From Fennellomyces sp. T-0311 (lineage: Eukaryota; Mucoromycota; Mucoromycetes; Mucorales; Lichtheimiaceae), in NCBI GenBank assembly GCA_025266875.1, contig JALLLT010000095.1:1-47985 (forward strand): DNA of 47,985 nt, in the 5' to 3' direction. A program made the position numbers and the translations under genes. The stretch's first letter is position 1; each line of letters begins with the position of its first letter. This document shows positions 21,250 to 32,496 of the stretch, piece after piece. A model generated the notes under the pieces. That model made no database searches. It was not told where the DNA came from and saw only the letters and a program-made list of their open reading frames with translations.

Positions 21250-22643
21250 TACTAACTTTCAAAAACTGCTTGTATATAGAATTGTTCAAAAAAACATACA
21301 GTGCTAAGGAAGTCATTCTGGAACAACAAAACCAAGTTGTACAGCACCTGTTCGACACGCTGTACGCTTTGGATTCAGATCAGCAAAAAAGCGAGTTATT
21401 GGCCAGCATAAATGATATTATCGACGAGTTTGCTACACCGATCAATATCGAGAACGTCAAAGTAGCAAACGATGTTGTTACAAAAGGACGTCCATCCAAT
21501 GCTGAAAAATCAAGGCTCTCGTCAAAACATGAACTTGAAAACGAGCAAAACAAGAGACGATTTAAAGAGCGATCCATAAAGCAACAGATTGACAAGACAG
21601 AACAGAGTGACGACAGTTCAGGCAGCGACGACATGTTTACATTTCCTTTGCATGGAAAAAGGAAGGATCCTGGACAAAAGTTCATTGAAAGTTTGATCAA
21701 AAAGTATATGCACTTTATGAATTGCTTTTATGTCTATTACCATGTACTTACTACCAATATAAATTGCTATGTAGATCTAAGGAGACCCACGAGTCTTCAC
21801 TCAAGTTTTTTGTTCACCCAGAAATCGAACAAAAGTATATCGAATCAACAGTCAATATCAAATCAGACGGGTTCTGTGGCTATAGAAAGATTGTGCACTA
21901 GGTATACCAAGATCAAGAATCATTTATGACCGTCAAAGTGAGAATGCTAGAGCACCTCCAAAAGAACAAGCATGTGTACTGAGATCACTTCCCATCCATG
22001 CGAGAAAATCTTGAATTGGTCGAAGAATCACTGGCATATGGAATGGACTGCCGGAATCCACCTGCATCTTGCCTGTCAAAGTACTGGTTTCTGGTACCAG
22101 ATTGTGCGCAACTAGCAGCAGCTACGTTTCGACGACCAGTTGCCGTTTATCCAGACAACGCCAGAAAAAAGCTCCATTCCGACGAATACGTAACTAGCCC
22201 ACAGCTATTCATACCGTATGAAGGACCAAATCTTGACAAGGAGAGACACTGCAAAAGAATTTTGGGTGAATTTTGGTGAATAATTTTTCGAAGTGGTTAA
22301 ACATAAGCTTTTAACCACTTTTACTACCATTTTTAGTAACTCAAGTGGTGAAAAAGCTTATGTTTAACCACTTCACCAAAATTCACCCAAAAATTTTTTG
22401 CAGTGTAAACAGCCCTTACTGATCATTATGCAGCATCTGAACTCAAACCATTGGGCCATTGTTCTGCATAAAAGCCATCGTATTATACTGGTGAAATGGC
22501 CAATGATAGAGATGTTCTGCCTGAAGGCACATAGCTCAATGGGAAAGAATCAAAACATACACAAGACCATATGGAGATACTTACCAGAAATCCAGAAGAG
22601 CTTGGGGGAAAAGAAAGTTGACATATACCCTGGCATACTTTAA
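21250..22643 (+). pseudogene. MULE-1 3' part: linker and OTU-like cysteine-protease domain
   Basis: Resumes MULE-1 after the 9-bp target repeat. Exon to 21703 (GTATAT donor), intron 21704-21774, exon from 21775. A linker with KGRPSN and basic repeats, as is usual after MULE SWIM fingers, is followed by an OTU-like core: IKSDGFCGYR (putative catalytic Cys, about 21858-21887) and LNSNHWAIV (putative catalytic His, about 22439-22465). Defects: one base too many in an A7 run near 21289, in-frame TAG at about 21899 and TGA at about 21978, and a MITE at 22247-22405. OTU tails occur in some MULE proteins; whether this one cleaves ubiquitin is unknown. Confidence 0.75.
22247..22405. mobile_element. 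CACTG-ended palindromic MITE in the OTU exon
   Basis: Starts CACTGCAAAAGAATTTTGGG and ends with the inverse ...TTTTTTGCAGTG; the inverted arms extend about 60 bp (GGTTAAACATAAGCTTTT shared). No coding capacity. The ends match the CACTG...CAGTG termini of the CACTA elements here, so it may be mobilised by them. No clear 3-bp duplication (AGA versus TAA). Confidence 0.75.
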
Positions 22644-23546
22644 CCTCATTTGTTATATCACGACCCTTAACTTTATATTCAACCACTTCTATGCCCAAAC
22701 CTTTTTTATGTCCACCGCTTCTTTTCTAGGTCCAATAATTTTTTATATTCACCGCTTTCTTTTGTATGTTCCACATTTTCGTTTTTATGCCCCATGTCTT
22801 ATTCCCTTTCTAGCCATTATAACCTATATATGCCTGTAAGTTTGTTTTGCTCCGCTGCTATTTAGAAAATAAACATAAACATGTAGTTAAATACACCGTT
22901 TTTTTTTCGCTAAGGAACACACAACTTTATATTGTACATAAGTACATGTTTCACTTAGCCTATGGTCACATATAGATTTATTTTACAATACATTTTTCTC
23001 GCTTAGGGACACACAACTTGATACTATCATAGATTTTCATTTAGCTTATGGACACACCGATGTGCTTATTTTTGGGATTTATTTGTCTGCTATGAGTAAC
23101 AGTGTACTTTAAAAATAAAAAGTTGTGTGTCCGTAGTGGAGGGAGTAGTGTGTCTGTAGTAATACCCTTTCTATTATTAGCTACTGTCATCTTCGTATTT
23201 TGGTGGATAGACCATAGCCAGAGAATAGACTTTTGGAACAAAAAGAAATAAAGAGGATAACAGATCGATGATGTTTATTGCTAATGCATGAATGGATATT
23301 TATATGTTTTGCTAATTCTAATAATAATCTAAGATATAACATATGATGAGGACGATGCTGAGCATTGACAAAGACTAAGGGGGCATAGCAGCCTTGGCAA
23401 CGTTTGTGCAGCAAAACGATGGAAGAGGTATCCAAAAAGGAAACGGGAATAAGTCCGCCGAAAAAGGCTACGACACTACAGTTCATCTGCCAACAAGTGA
23501 CACGACAGAAATCCACAACAAAAAATAAGAGCTGATTAAGCACATG
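22644..23546. other. AT-rich intergenic region with short repeats
   Basis: No gene seen. A motif around ACACACAACTT occurs twice direct (about 22917 and 22991) in a degenerate tandem of roughly 70-80 bp, with CACTTAGCCTATGG-like text following each, and once inverted (about 23125-23139). Confidence 0.5.
23520..23525 (-). terminator. Pol III terminator of tRNA-Asn
   Basis: Run of six T on the minus strand about 22 nt past the tRNA 3' end. Confidence 0.6.
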
Positions 23547-23620
23547 CGCTCCTAGGTGGGCTCGAACCACCAACCTCCTGATTAACAGTCAGACGCGCTG
23601 GCCAATTGCGCCATAGAAGC
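23547..23620 (-). tRNA. tRNA-Asn (anticodon GTT)
   Basis: 74-nt cloverleaf without intron. The 5' GCTTCTA pairs with 3' TAGGAGC (one G-T), discriminator G. Anticodon arm TCTGA-CTGTTAA-TCAGG shows GTT; T arm GGTGG-TTCGAGC-CCACC. It lies between the MULE nest and the satellite and is the only clear cellular gene in the window. Confidence 0.95.
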
Positions 23621-23875
23621 TTTTGTGATGGACAGGTAAACGGCGAAAGTTGTACACCCGCACTGACGATGCTGATGCTGTACTTAAAATGACTTTTAGC
23701 TTTTAAGTATTTGAGCTAGCTAAAAAATGTTATTTTTTTTCTAATTAACTTTTTTTCTTAGTTAATAAAGTGCAGCCTTCACTTCGTTGCAAGATTTGTG
23801 AGCCCCTCCACTGCACTCCGTGTCACTGCACCCTTTGAGCTACACTTTATTTCGCTCTACTCTGATATGTTTTGA

Positions 23876-24062
23876 GAGGTAATGTTTAGTAGTTTGCTTG
23901 GAGGGCAATGTTTGATAATTTGTTTAGAAGGCAATGTTTGATAATTCAGCTTGAAAGGTAACTGTATATTGCATGCAGATAAAGCGGTATTGTCACTAAC
24001 TACACTTTAAATGGCTAACTATACCCTAAACCCTATTGGAGTGCTATTGTGTGTATTATCAT
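23876..24062 (+). repeat. Satellite unit, left portion (before hAT)
   Basis: Contains GGCAATGTTTGATAATT repeated and the core CCCTAAACCCTATTGG near 24023. It continues at 28900 once the hAT and one 8-bp target copy are removed. Confidence 0.75.
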
Positions 24063-24230
24063 TAGGGCTCTAAACGGGCCATGCCCGACGGGCATCGGGC
24101 CAGTCCAGCCGGGCCACACATGTGGCCCGTGGCCCGTCGGGCCCAACGAAACGGGCCACGTCTTTTGCCCGAACCCGAAATTACAAGAGCCCGAATTAAA
24201 GTGGCCCGCCCGACGAAATCTACAATGTGA
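24063..24230 (+). repeat. hAT left GGGCC-rich subterminal repeats
   Basis: Many GGGCC/GGCCC and GCCCGA motifs in a GC-rich block, unlike the AT-rich surroundings. Likely transposase BED-finger sites by analogy with other hATs. Confidence 0.8.
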
Positions 24231-24419
24231 GCGATCTTAATGCAGCAATGACTAATGTAGAAGGGAAATGGGGTTCCACCTCGTGTTATTGTGTATAATG
24301 TTTGGGCAAAATTCGCCTTTATTATATTGGATCACGAAATCGCTATCATACACACTTTTTTTGGAGCAGCAGGACTTTTTTTCTAATAAGAGGTTATTGC
24401 CTCATTTATTTGTAATTCC

Positions 24420-24645
24420 ACATGCCAAAGGCAGAGGCGGATTGCTGCAAGCAACAAAGAAAGACCAAAAAAATACAAAATGCCAAAGCGGCAAGAAAAA
24501 GCAAAGAAAGTGGGCGAAAGGCCAAAAAAGTAAGAGGCAAGGAGCCAAGAAAAAATAATGAGGCATGGGAGCAAAAAAAGCAAGAGACAAAGAAGGAAAT
24601 GGCCAAAGCGACGGAGAAAGGGACAAAGAAATAGAGAGAATGATG
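24420..24645 (+). repeat. Purine-rich low-complexity tract in hAT
   Basis: About 225 bp almost entirely A and G on the plus strand (GCCAAAAAAG, GAGACAAAGAAGG). Frames across it give Lys-rich or, inversely, Leu/Phe/Ser-rich peptides and are not taken as genes. It borders the 3' end of the transposase gene. Confidence 0.5.
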
Positions 24646-24656
24646 CCCTAACAAAT

Positions 24657-27103
24657 TTATGCATTCTCGTACTGTGCTTGTCTAACATGGTTCTTCTCCA
24701 GCACACAGGCACGAATTGTTTCAGGGAGCAAGGAAGAGCGATTCCAAGGAATCGTGTTTCTTCCTGCAGAAAAGGCACGCTCTACTGGCGCGCTTGAACC
24801 TGTTCATCATATTTAGTAAAAAGAAGAAGAAGCCAATGGTGAACAGTAAATTCAACTAACCAGGAATGGCCAAGTAGTCTTTTGCCATGCGCGAAAGCAC
24901 TGGAAAAACACTTTGCCGGTCACGCCACCAAAGCAAGGGGTCGGAACAATATTCGCGTCCATCTCTCACATAAACATCATACTCTGACCGTTGTTCTACT
25001 CTCCCGATCGCTTGCACCTCGCCATAGATGCGTGCCATGAATGCATCTTGCTGCGCATCGTTTCTTGTTGGCGGAGCTTCACCTCCAACTGCAGGGCCGA
25101 CCTCCATCCGAGCTGCGTACAGCTCATACTCATCTCTGGCCTTCCATTCGCAAATGTCAATCCACTCTGGCTCCCAGCTCTGAGCACGATGGTAATCTAA
25201 TTTGAGCCGGGGGTCAAGAACTATAGAGTTTCAATATAAGTATACGAAACTTGAATATATAATAGTAATGCTTACTGGTAGCCACAGTGCAGATCGGCGA
25301 GTCGTCAGTCATGGTGTAGTATTGACTCAGTTTTTCAAAGGCTCGGTCTGCAGCTGCTTTGAGATCCCGGGATCCAGACTGGTACCCTTCCAGCTCATCC
25401 ATCAGCATGTTATATGCTGGGACGACGGCATTGATGGTTATATACTTCGATCCAGACAGGAAGGTTGATACCGATCGAAATGCCTAGCACGTTTATATTA
25501 GTTACTTATCATACAAACTTTATAGACTAATATCTTACTGTAAGAAATGTATGAAGATCAATCAATAGATCCCATTCTTGCGGCTCAAGCTGGTATTGCC
25601 GTAGCACCGCATCACTTGCCACAACCATAGTCAATGGAGTTCGTAGTGTCAATGCCGTCTCGATCAAAACCGCAGTCGAATTCCAGCGCGTCTTGCAGTC
25701 TAGTACTAGTTCATGAGGTTCGTATAAGTGCGACTGCATAACCGATCTCAGCCCATCACGTCGAACTGTTGATCTGCGAATGAGACGAACGACGGCACGT
25801 AGCTAATAATATGGTCAGTACAAGCTCACTCTCAAGTATGAAAATCTAATTTACCTTGGAGATAGCTGAAGCAATCGGGTTCGTCTCGTTTACTACCCCA
25901 TTGAGCACATCGTCGTCAGACACGTCAGGCGCTTCATCATCGCTCTCCATCGCTGGCTCGACGTTCAACTCCTGCAAGGCACCTTGCACAGCGATATTGA
26001 TAATATGGGCAATGCAACGGTGACGCTGTCTGTCAGCGTCAAAATCGTGGCCCATCTCCAGCCAAAGGCGTTCGATCTCGCGCATCATGGTGTTGTTATT
26101 CGCAGCATTGTCGCACGTAACAGCCAAAATCTATAATCACGGTCAGCAAAATATTAAGCAACAAACAGCCCTCTTACCTTATCTGTAATCTCCAACTCAG
26201 ACATCGATTGCATAAACGCCTCTGCAAGAGCAACACCCGTATGCCGTCCGACAAGTGGCACAAAGTCCAACAAGAGTTCTTGCAGTTTCCATTCATGGTC
26301 AACGTAGTGACCAGTTATCCCAAAGAAGGAATACATGCGGTGTGCGGACGTCCATACATCCACAGTGACCGATATCTTGGAATCTAACATCTGGTGGTAT
26401 GGTTTAATAAGTTTTACTTTACTTGCAATGCTAATGAGTACCTGTAGTTTCTCCTTCAGAGTGCGTCGATTTTCCGTGAAGCTGGACATGAGGTCGGATC
26501 GCAAGGTGACAGCGGAAGGGACTTGGGCAGAAGGGTTCAAGTATGTTATCAACAAACGAAAATGGGACGAGTCAACCTCCGAGAAGGGTTGATCGTTTGC
26601 CACCATCCACTCCATCAGCTTCGTGCGAAAGGTACGCTGGTCGAAGTTCATACTAATTACCGAAATCAATTAGATCAAACACATTCAGATCCATCTACGC
26701 ATACTATCGCAAACATACACAGTAAAGTAGTTGGAAATCGTGTTTTCTTGAGTCCCATTTGCACGATTCCATTCGGCAGAATGGTGGCTGCGTAAATGCC
26801 GGCGCATATACTTGGTGCTGCCATCATGGAGTCGTGCCTTAAATGGTTCCCTATTTGGAAGTTTAGAATAAATAAAGTAAGGGTCCAAGAAAGATGCACA
26901 TACCCCTGACACAGATTACAGCGTGCTCTTCTCACTACAGTCTCAGCAGTGTATGTATCATCATCAGAATCCATATCCATTAGTTGAAAAAACTGCCAGA
27001 CAATAGCACGGCGATTGCTCGTAGGGCTTCCATCGTTGCTGACGTTGGATTCAGTTGACACTGCGCGTTGGAGGTGGGGAATTTGAGCGTTACTGGTAGC
27101 CAT
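24657..27103 (-). CDS. hAT transposase (BED finger, hATC dimerisation domain)
   Basis: Eight exons: 27103-26904, 26850-26719, 26652-26178, 26130-25855, 25802-25539, 25483-25276, 25220-24861 and 24799-24657; total 2,058 nt, 685 aa, all phases consistent. BED finger: ARCNLCQG in exon 1 and MRRHLRSHH in exon 2, split by an intron. Core: VTVDVWTSAH with FFGITGHYV (first Asp), VTCDNAANN (second Asp), RCIAHIINI, CKTRWNST. C-terminal hATC: ILDPRLKLDY, then VERAFSAGRNTIPWNRSSL and ACVLEKNHV. Full length, no break seen, so likely active or recently active. Start: first ATG before the BED region. Confidence 0.9.
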
Positions 27104-27148
27104 GGTTTGAATGTGATCTAAGAAATTTAGCAGCAAGCATTCGAGCTC

Positions 27149-27158
27149 ACTTTTATAC
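27149..27158 (-). promoter_or_regulatory. TATA box of hAT transposase
   Basis: Minus-strand GTATAAAAGT about 46-55 bp before ATG 27103. Confidence 0.45.
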
Positions 27159-27567
27159 TACAATTTTGACAGATTTATTAGCGCGTACACTAGTAGATGC
27201 TAGGTTCATGTCCGATTTTAGTATGCCATACTAAAGCGGAAGTTCAGCACAGTCTTTTTCTGCAACAGCACCTGCATAAGTTCATACCGTTGCCTTATAA
27301 TAATAGATACTTCTATTTAAAGGTTCTCTCTTTTATTATTTTCAATATAAACAATATTTGCTCGCGTAAGGCATGCTTGGTATATCAGTCGGCGTTCAAT
27401 GTACTTCTTTAGCTTGTACGCTAATTTTGCTCACTAACTCAGTGGCACGAAAATTTTTTTAATGCTTTTCTTTATCGAGTATTCACTACGTACCATAGTT
27501 CAATAATACGGATCGTGTACCTCAATGAGATCGTCATACGATACGAAAAGCAGCTAAAGTGACATCA

Positions 27568-27906
27568 TCAACTGTCAACGGCATCCGATTTGATCATACA
27601 ACACGCTGATCTGGATATATGGTTCTGCACATTCACAACCCGCACTTCAGCTGTGCTAGCTTCCATATTATCAAGCGACACCATAAGACAAACCAGCAAT
27701 TCGACATCGCCAATGGTGTAGGAATGCCTCCAGCTTTGCATTCCTTTAGCAACCTTTTTTCTCTCGCTGTCCGTTAACTGGAATTCAGGCTCAATGTTCG
27801 AGAATATCAAAAACAGGTCACCAGATACAGCACTGCTCGACCACATCTGTTTTCCGTACAGCTCAATTTTACCACATGACTCAACTTTGTTTAACCGGCA
27901 CTCCAT
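27568..27906 (-). CDS. Hypothetical 112-aa frame in hAT 5' arm
   Basis: Protein-like composition (MECRLNKVESCGKIELYGK at the start, EPEFQLTDSERKKVAKGMQ in the middle), with no family recognised. Its first codons lie at the edge of the tandem duplication 27881-28158. It may be a captured gene fragment or a chance frame; no promoter or introns identified. Confidence 0.3.
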   Translation of the reverse strand: MECRLNKVESCGKIELYGKQMWSSSAVSGDLFLIFSNIEPEFQLTDSERKKVAKGMQSWRHSYTIGDVELLVCLMVSLDNMEASTAEVRVVNVQNHISRSACCMIKSDAVDS

Positions 27907-28158
27907 TCCATTTCGACATTGTGTGTTCTGATCAAGAAAAGGGTGGCTGCGTACATACTATAACAGCACATACACAGCCACCCTTTTGGTTTTTATACAG
28001 GAACACGGATTTTTCTTGACGACGACCTATGCACACGGCACAACTTTGCGTTTACTGGCACTCCATTCCATTTCGACATTGTGTGTTCTAATCAAGAAAA
28101 GGGTGGCTGCGTACATACTGTAATGGTACATACACAGCTACCTTTTTTGTTTTTCAAA
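27881..28158 (+). repeat. Tandem duplication with internal hairpin, in hAT
   Basis: Two copies offset by about 160 bp (starting near 27881 and 28040) share GGCACTCCATTCCATTTCG and AAGAAAAGGGTGGCTGCG. Each copy contains an inverted pair GGGTGGCTG...CAGCCACCC (second arm CAGCTACC in copy two). No coding sense seen; the rest of 28160-28720 is AT-rich without features. Confidence 0.7.
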
Positions 28159-28725
28159 TAGGCACACTCTGTCAAGCGCACTTCTCAAGATGAAGGATGC
28201 TTATAGTAGCCCCTTCTTCTTTATGTGATGGCTTTCCGCGAACAACCATATTAACTATACAAAAGGTTATTCTTTTCAGTAATAAAGTGCCTGTATGGTC
28301 GAGACACTTTTCAATCACTATTGCTATCCTCTTCCTTTTATTTAATAAAGCTATCATTGTACTGGTTCACTTCATCTTCGCGTTTTACTTCTGCTTACAC
28401 ATGCCAGCTGGAGATTATCTTTGCTTGAACACATAGCCCTTTCACACTAATGCCGATCCTATCCAAGTTCTAAGACATTTGCGGATTAGCGTGTTGCGGG
28501 CAGTTTGAATAGTGCTAATTGACATAGCAGCCTTTCATTGTCGCAACTTCGCCCATCAACACCAATCATCGTGTAACTGGATCAGTGTAGAAACTGCTTA
28601 ACATTTTGACAAATCTTCCCATATTAAAGATGTATACTTAGTTGATTAATATTTATTTGCAATATACAGTTTTGATAGAATCAAATTACATATATAACAA
28701 GGGCCTCATTTAGATGGACGTTTCA

Positions 28726-28899
28726 TAAAGAAAATACATTCGGGCACTCGGTCGGGCCAGTGGCCCGACGGGCGGGCCGCTATATAGGACCGTGCCCGTT
28801 CGGGCACCCACCTTCATACAGCTTTCCTGGCCCGATGCCCGAAAATGCCGGGCCAAAACGGGCGGTCCACGGGCCTGCCCGCCCGTATTTAGAGCCCTA
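28726..28899 (-). repeat. hAT right GGGCC-rich subterminal repeats
   Basis: Inverse counterpart of the left block, with GGCCCGACGGGCGGGCC and similar motifs, ending TTTAGAGCCCTA. Confidence 0.8.
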
Positions 28900-29615
28900 A
28901 TTATCATGCTTAGGAGCACGTCACCTGCCTCGCTACGATCGACTGAATGATCTTCTTCACTGCGCTTCAGGTCATCCAATTGTGAGCCGGCTCGTTATGC
29001 TTGTTTTTCATAGTAAAGACACATTAGTTCGCCTAGCTGAGATAGATAGATGACAATGTTTGATCATTCATTTGAAAGGCAACTATCTATTGCACAATGG
29101 CAAAGCTACATTGTCACTAACTACATCCTAAATGGCTAACTACATCCTAAACCCTATTGGAATGCTTTTGTATATGTTATTACGCTTATAAGCATGTCAC
29201 CTCTCTTGCTATGCTCGACTGAATGATTCCCTTCACTATGCTTCGGGTCATTTAATGGTGAGCCAGCTCATCATGCTCGTTATTAATAGTAAAGACACAT
29301 TAGTTCGCCTAGTTGAGATAGATAGATGACAATGTTTGATAATTTGGTTTAGAAGGCAAGTGTAAATTGCACTGCCTCTAACTACATTCTAAATGGCTAA
29401 CTACACCCTCAATAACTAACTACACCCTAAACCCTGTTGGAATGCTATTGTGTATATCATTTTGCTTAGGAGCACGTCACCTGTCTCGCTACGCTCAACT
29501 AAATGATCCCCTTCACTACGCTGCTGGTCATTCAACGGTGAGCCGGCTCATCATAATTGTTATACATAGTAAAAACACATTAATTCACCTAGTTAGGTTA
29601 AGATAGATGACAATG
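28900..29615 (+). repeat. Satellite array, middle portion
   Basis: Units with cores near 29141 and 29425 (AAACCCTRTTGGAATGC). Each unit has GGAGCACGTCACCTG, a CATTCAA...GGTGAGCC segment and GATAGATGACAATGTTTGA. Interrupted at 29616 by CACTA-2. Confidence 0.85.
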
Positions 29616-29740
29616 CACTGGGAGTAGCAAAGATAATGCTCGTGATAATGCGTTATTTTTAAAAGTACAGCATTGTTTTAAGGAAAACTCAAACGTATCA
29701 ATAATGCAGTACTTTCAAATAATGCGTTACTTTAGTGGGT
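29616..29740. repeat. CACTA-2 left subterminal ATAATGC repeats
   Basis: AGATAATGC, GATAATGCG, inverse GCATT, AATAATGCAG and AATAATGCG within 125 bp. The motif recurs at the right end and is not the one used by CACTA-1 or CACTA-3. Confidence 0.8.
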
Positions 29741-29744
29741 CGCC

Positions 29745-30750
29745 AATCAAAGGATGTTTACTTTTACTAAAATCGGCATGTACAGAACCTTAATTACTGT
29801 GTAATGAACCATTTCGTGAAGGTCAGAACAAAAGGTCCCTTGAAAACCTAAAAAGATGAAGATCGTGATACACTGATTATCAATATCAGAAAGAGCATCC
29901 CGAAGCAGATGGATTGGTATAGAATAGATTATCATTTTGTCAACGTAACAGCAAGGATAGATGGTAGCGATTGTAGGTTAAAATTGAATAGTATTTTATT
30001 ATCAGAATCAAATTTAGTATAGTATAGTTTCTACATATCAATAAATATGGGCACTGCCAGTAATGCAAAGCAACCGGCGCAGGAATTATAAATCCTTCCA
30101 AAGAAATGGTAAACGAGGTTGACTAGAACCGAAGAAGTTAGAAGAAAACGCATATAGCAGTATTAAAGTAAAAAGCTACCTTACGATTCTGAGAGTACTA
30201 CGAGTGTAGCATCCATGTAGTCAAGACCCATGAGCTTCGTGGCAATTGGATTTCACGAATTACATACCTCTGTAGCTTGAGCCTATGAAAAGAAGTGCCG
30301 GTCGTAGTAAAGTAAATGCTATTATGAAGTAAAAGCATGAGAAGCAATGAGGCAGAATGTAAGCTTACTAAACGGACAGTTTTATGCTTTGGCTTTTAAT
30401 AAGGTTGTATTAAAAGAAGAACATATGGTTGTTGAGTAGCGCTGGTGATGTTGCGTTGATGAAAGGATTAGTGGTTATATAAGACGATGTGAAAAAAACT
30501 TACTGTATAGCCGATGTAGTGATGGTAAAGAAAGCGAAAGAGATGAAAATCGAGCTGTGTATTGAACAGTGAATTTTTATACTCATAGAAGTAGCGGTCA
30601 CCATAAACTTTTGTAGTGACTAGCCGCTTTAAAGTATATAAAGTGTAAGAGAACTCGATAGTTCCGGTTCTTCAGTTACATTCCATTCTGACTTTTTAAC
30701 TATCGTAATATTAGCATTTCTATGGAAAGACATTGTACTTACTTGTACAT
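29745..30750. other. CACTA-2 noncoding arm upstream of partner gene
   Basis: No gene seen. From about 30530 the text resembles the region upstream of partner 3 (45240-45440), including AAAGTATATAAAGTG, a likely shared promoter (TATATAAA near 30637). Confidence 0.5.
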
Positions 30751-30762
30751 TAGATGTCCAGC

Positions 30763-30793
<31 letters not shown>

Positions 30794-31517
30794 GCTCCGA
30801 CTTGCACAGGAGCCAGATACTTCAAGCTATGGCTAACATGAGCTCAGAGATTCAGCGCCTCACGGATGAAAACTGGCAGCTGACTGCCACGCTGGTGGAA
30901 CACGGGAGTCGCATCCGTGCATTGAGCAGAGCTCCAGGCACCCAGCCAGTAGTCGATGAGCCTATGACTGCTGAACCAGCAGTTGTTGTGTCTGCACCAC
31001 GCAGATACACCAAAGAAGAGGTTTTGGACATTCGCGTAAGAGAACAATTAAAGAAAACTTAGTTATCGCATATTTATACAGCATGTTAGAATCACGTCCA
31101 TGCAAGGGTGAAGCAGTTGGCCGCCTGTGTGGAAGAACCGTTGACGTTCAACTTTGATCTGGACTTTCGCCGCGGCGTCAACAAGGCGATCAAAGTGGAC
31201 GTGATCGGATATGTACGAGAGCAGACGGGCGGCCAGGTGGACGATCCCAAATATGTGAAGGATGCGCTGCTCGCATACTTCAACACGTTGAAGCGAGCTT
31301 AGAGCATTTCCAATGGTTTGCCAAATGCTATTTTGGCAGTCCGAAATGGCAATTTTACGATTCCAACGGTTTGCTACTTTCCATTTGCCATTTTGTAAAA
31401 TAGAAATTTATTGTACTGGCCTTGCTATTTTGGCAAACTGCGCGAACAGATTTTTCAAAATAGAAAACGCGCAGTAAAATAAACTTTTCTCGTTCCTGAA
31501 CTTACTCTTCAATCGAA

Positions 31518-32467
31518 ATGGCAAAATCTAAGACCACTACCACTGGAAATGCTTTGAATGGCGAATCTCGCTCAACACCTGCAGCTGGACAGGGCTCGCC
31601 TTCTGGTCGTACCCGTAAATCGCGTGGCCCTGGTTGGGAAAAGAGCGAAGACGTGTATCTTTGCAAGGCCTGGGTCCACGTATCCACTGATCCCATTAAG
31701 GGTACAGACCAGGATAGCAATACGCTATGGAAGGGTATCTACGACCACTTCCTCCGTTTGGGAGGCTCTGCTGAGAGACGCACCACTCCCGGAAGCCTCT
31801 CCAGTCGCTGGCACAACGTCCAGACAGCTGTTTCCTTGTTTTGTGGAATAATCTCGAATATCGAGAACGCTCGTGGCGACCCAGTTAGTGGGACACAGCC
31901 TCCTGATGATGTGAGATAATGCTAGCCTTTTTATTATGCTTACTAGTACTCATGATTTTTCTTTCTGATGTCAAGATCGAGAAAGCCTTGGAAAAGTACA
32001 AGGCTACAGTGAAGAGCGAGTTCGCTTTTATGCACTGCTATGAAGTGCTGAAAGGCGAGGAAAAGTTTCGCGTTCGTTATAACAACGTGAAAAATGACGA
32101 GCTTCCTGCCCCCGTAGATCGCCCCCAAGGCCGCAAGGCCGCCAAAGACCAGGCAAAAGAAGAAGCTTCGCGTAAGCGTAAGTTCGACGATAGCCGGGAA
32201 AACCTCGTCCGCATCGAGGAAAAGCAGCTCGCGTTGAGCGAAAAAAGATTCGCCCTCCAAGAGGCTATGGAGGAGGCCGAAGTCATGAGGACGAAGTTGG
32301 ACGATTTGGATGAGATCGCCCGTGAGTACTTCATGCTCAGAAGGGTTGAGATTTTGGAAAGAATCAAGGCCAGAAGGGCTGCTGCTGCTGCTGCTGTTGT
32401 CCAGGAGACAATTGAAGTGGTAGAAAGTGAAGGAGAAGAAGACAGTGAAGAAGAAGACGAACAATAA
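31518..32467 (+). CDS. Harbinger-2 partner (trihelix/Myb plus NAM-associated-like C-terminus)
   Basis: Exons 31518-31910 and 31976-32467 give 294 aa; donor GTGAGA, acceptor GTCAAG. The DNA-binding segment runs from GPGWEKSEDVYLCKAWVHVS to SSRWHNVQTAV, the Myb-like trihelix layout of PIF partners. The second exon matches the NAM-associated C-terminal pattern (KFRVRYNNVKN), followed by a long charged coiled coil and an Ala run, then an acidic tail. Expected to bind the ends and assist the transposase in the nucleus. No breaks seen. Confidence 0.82.
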
Positions 32468-32496
32468 GAATAGAGCGGTTTTTTTTCGTTTATAAT

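Larger units (their letters stand above)
24063..28899. mobile_element. Complete hAT element inserted in satellite
   Basis: Ends TAGGGCTCTAAA at both sides in inverted orientation, flanked by an 8-bp direct repeat ATTATCAT (24055-24062 and 28900-28907), diagnostic of hAT. Joining the flanks restores the satellite text found intact in other units. Carries an eight-exon transposase, GGGCC-rich ends and a tandem duplication of unknown origin. Confidence 0.95.

Noticed and set aside
22902..23170. A separate transposon with ends at the ACACACAACTT motifs
   Set aside because: Copies are two direct and one inverted without consistent ends or target duplication.
23187..23573. Minus-strand 128-codon frame overlapping the tRNA
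   Set aside because: Starts inside the tRNA gene and has no recognisable protein features.
24268..24640. Lys-rich and Leu/Phe-rich frames across the purine tract in hAT
   Set aside because: Explained by low-complexity base composition.
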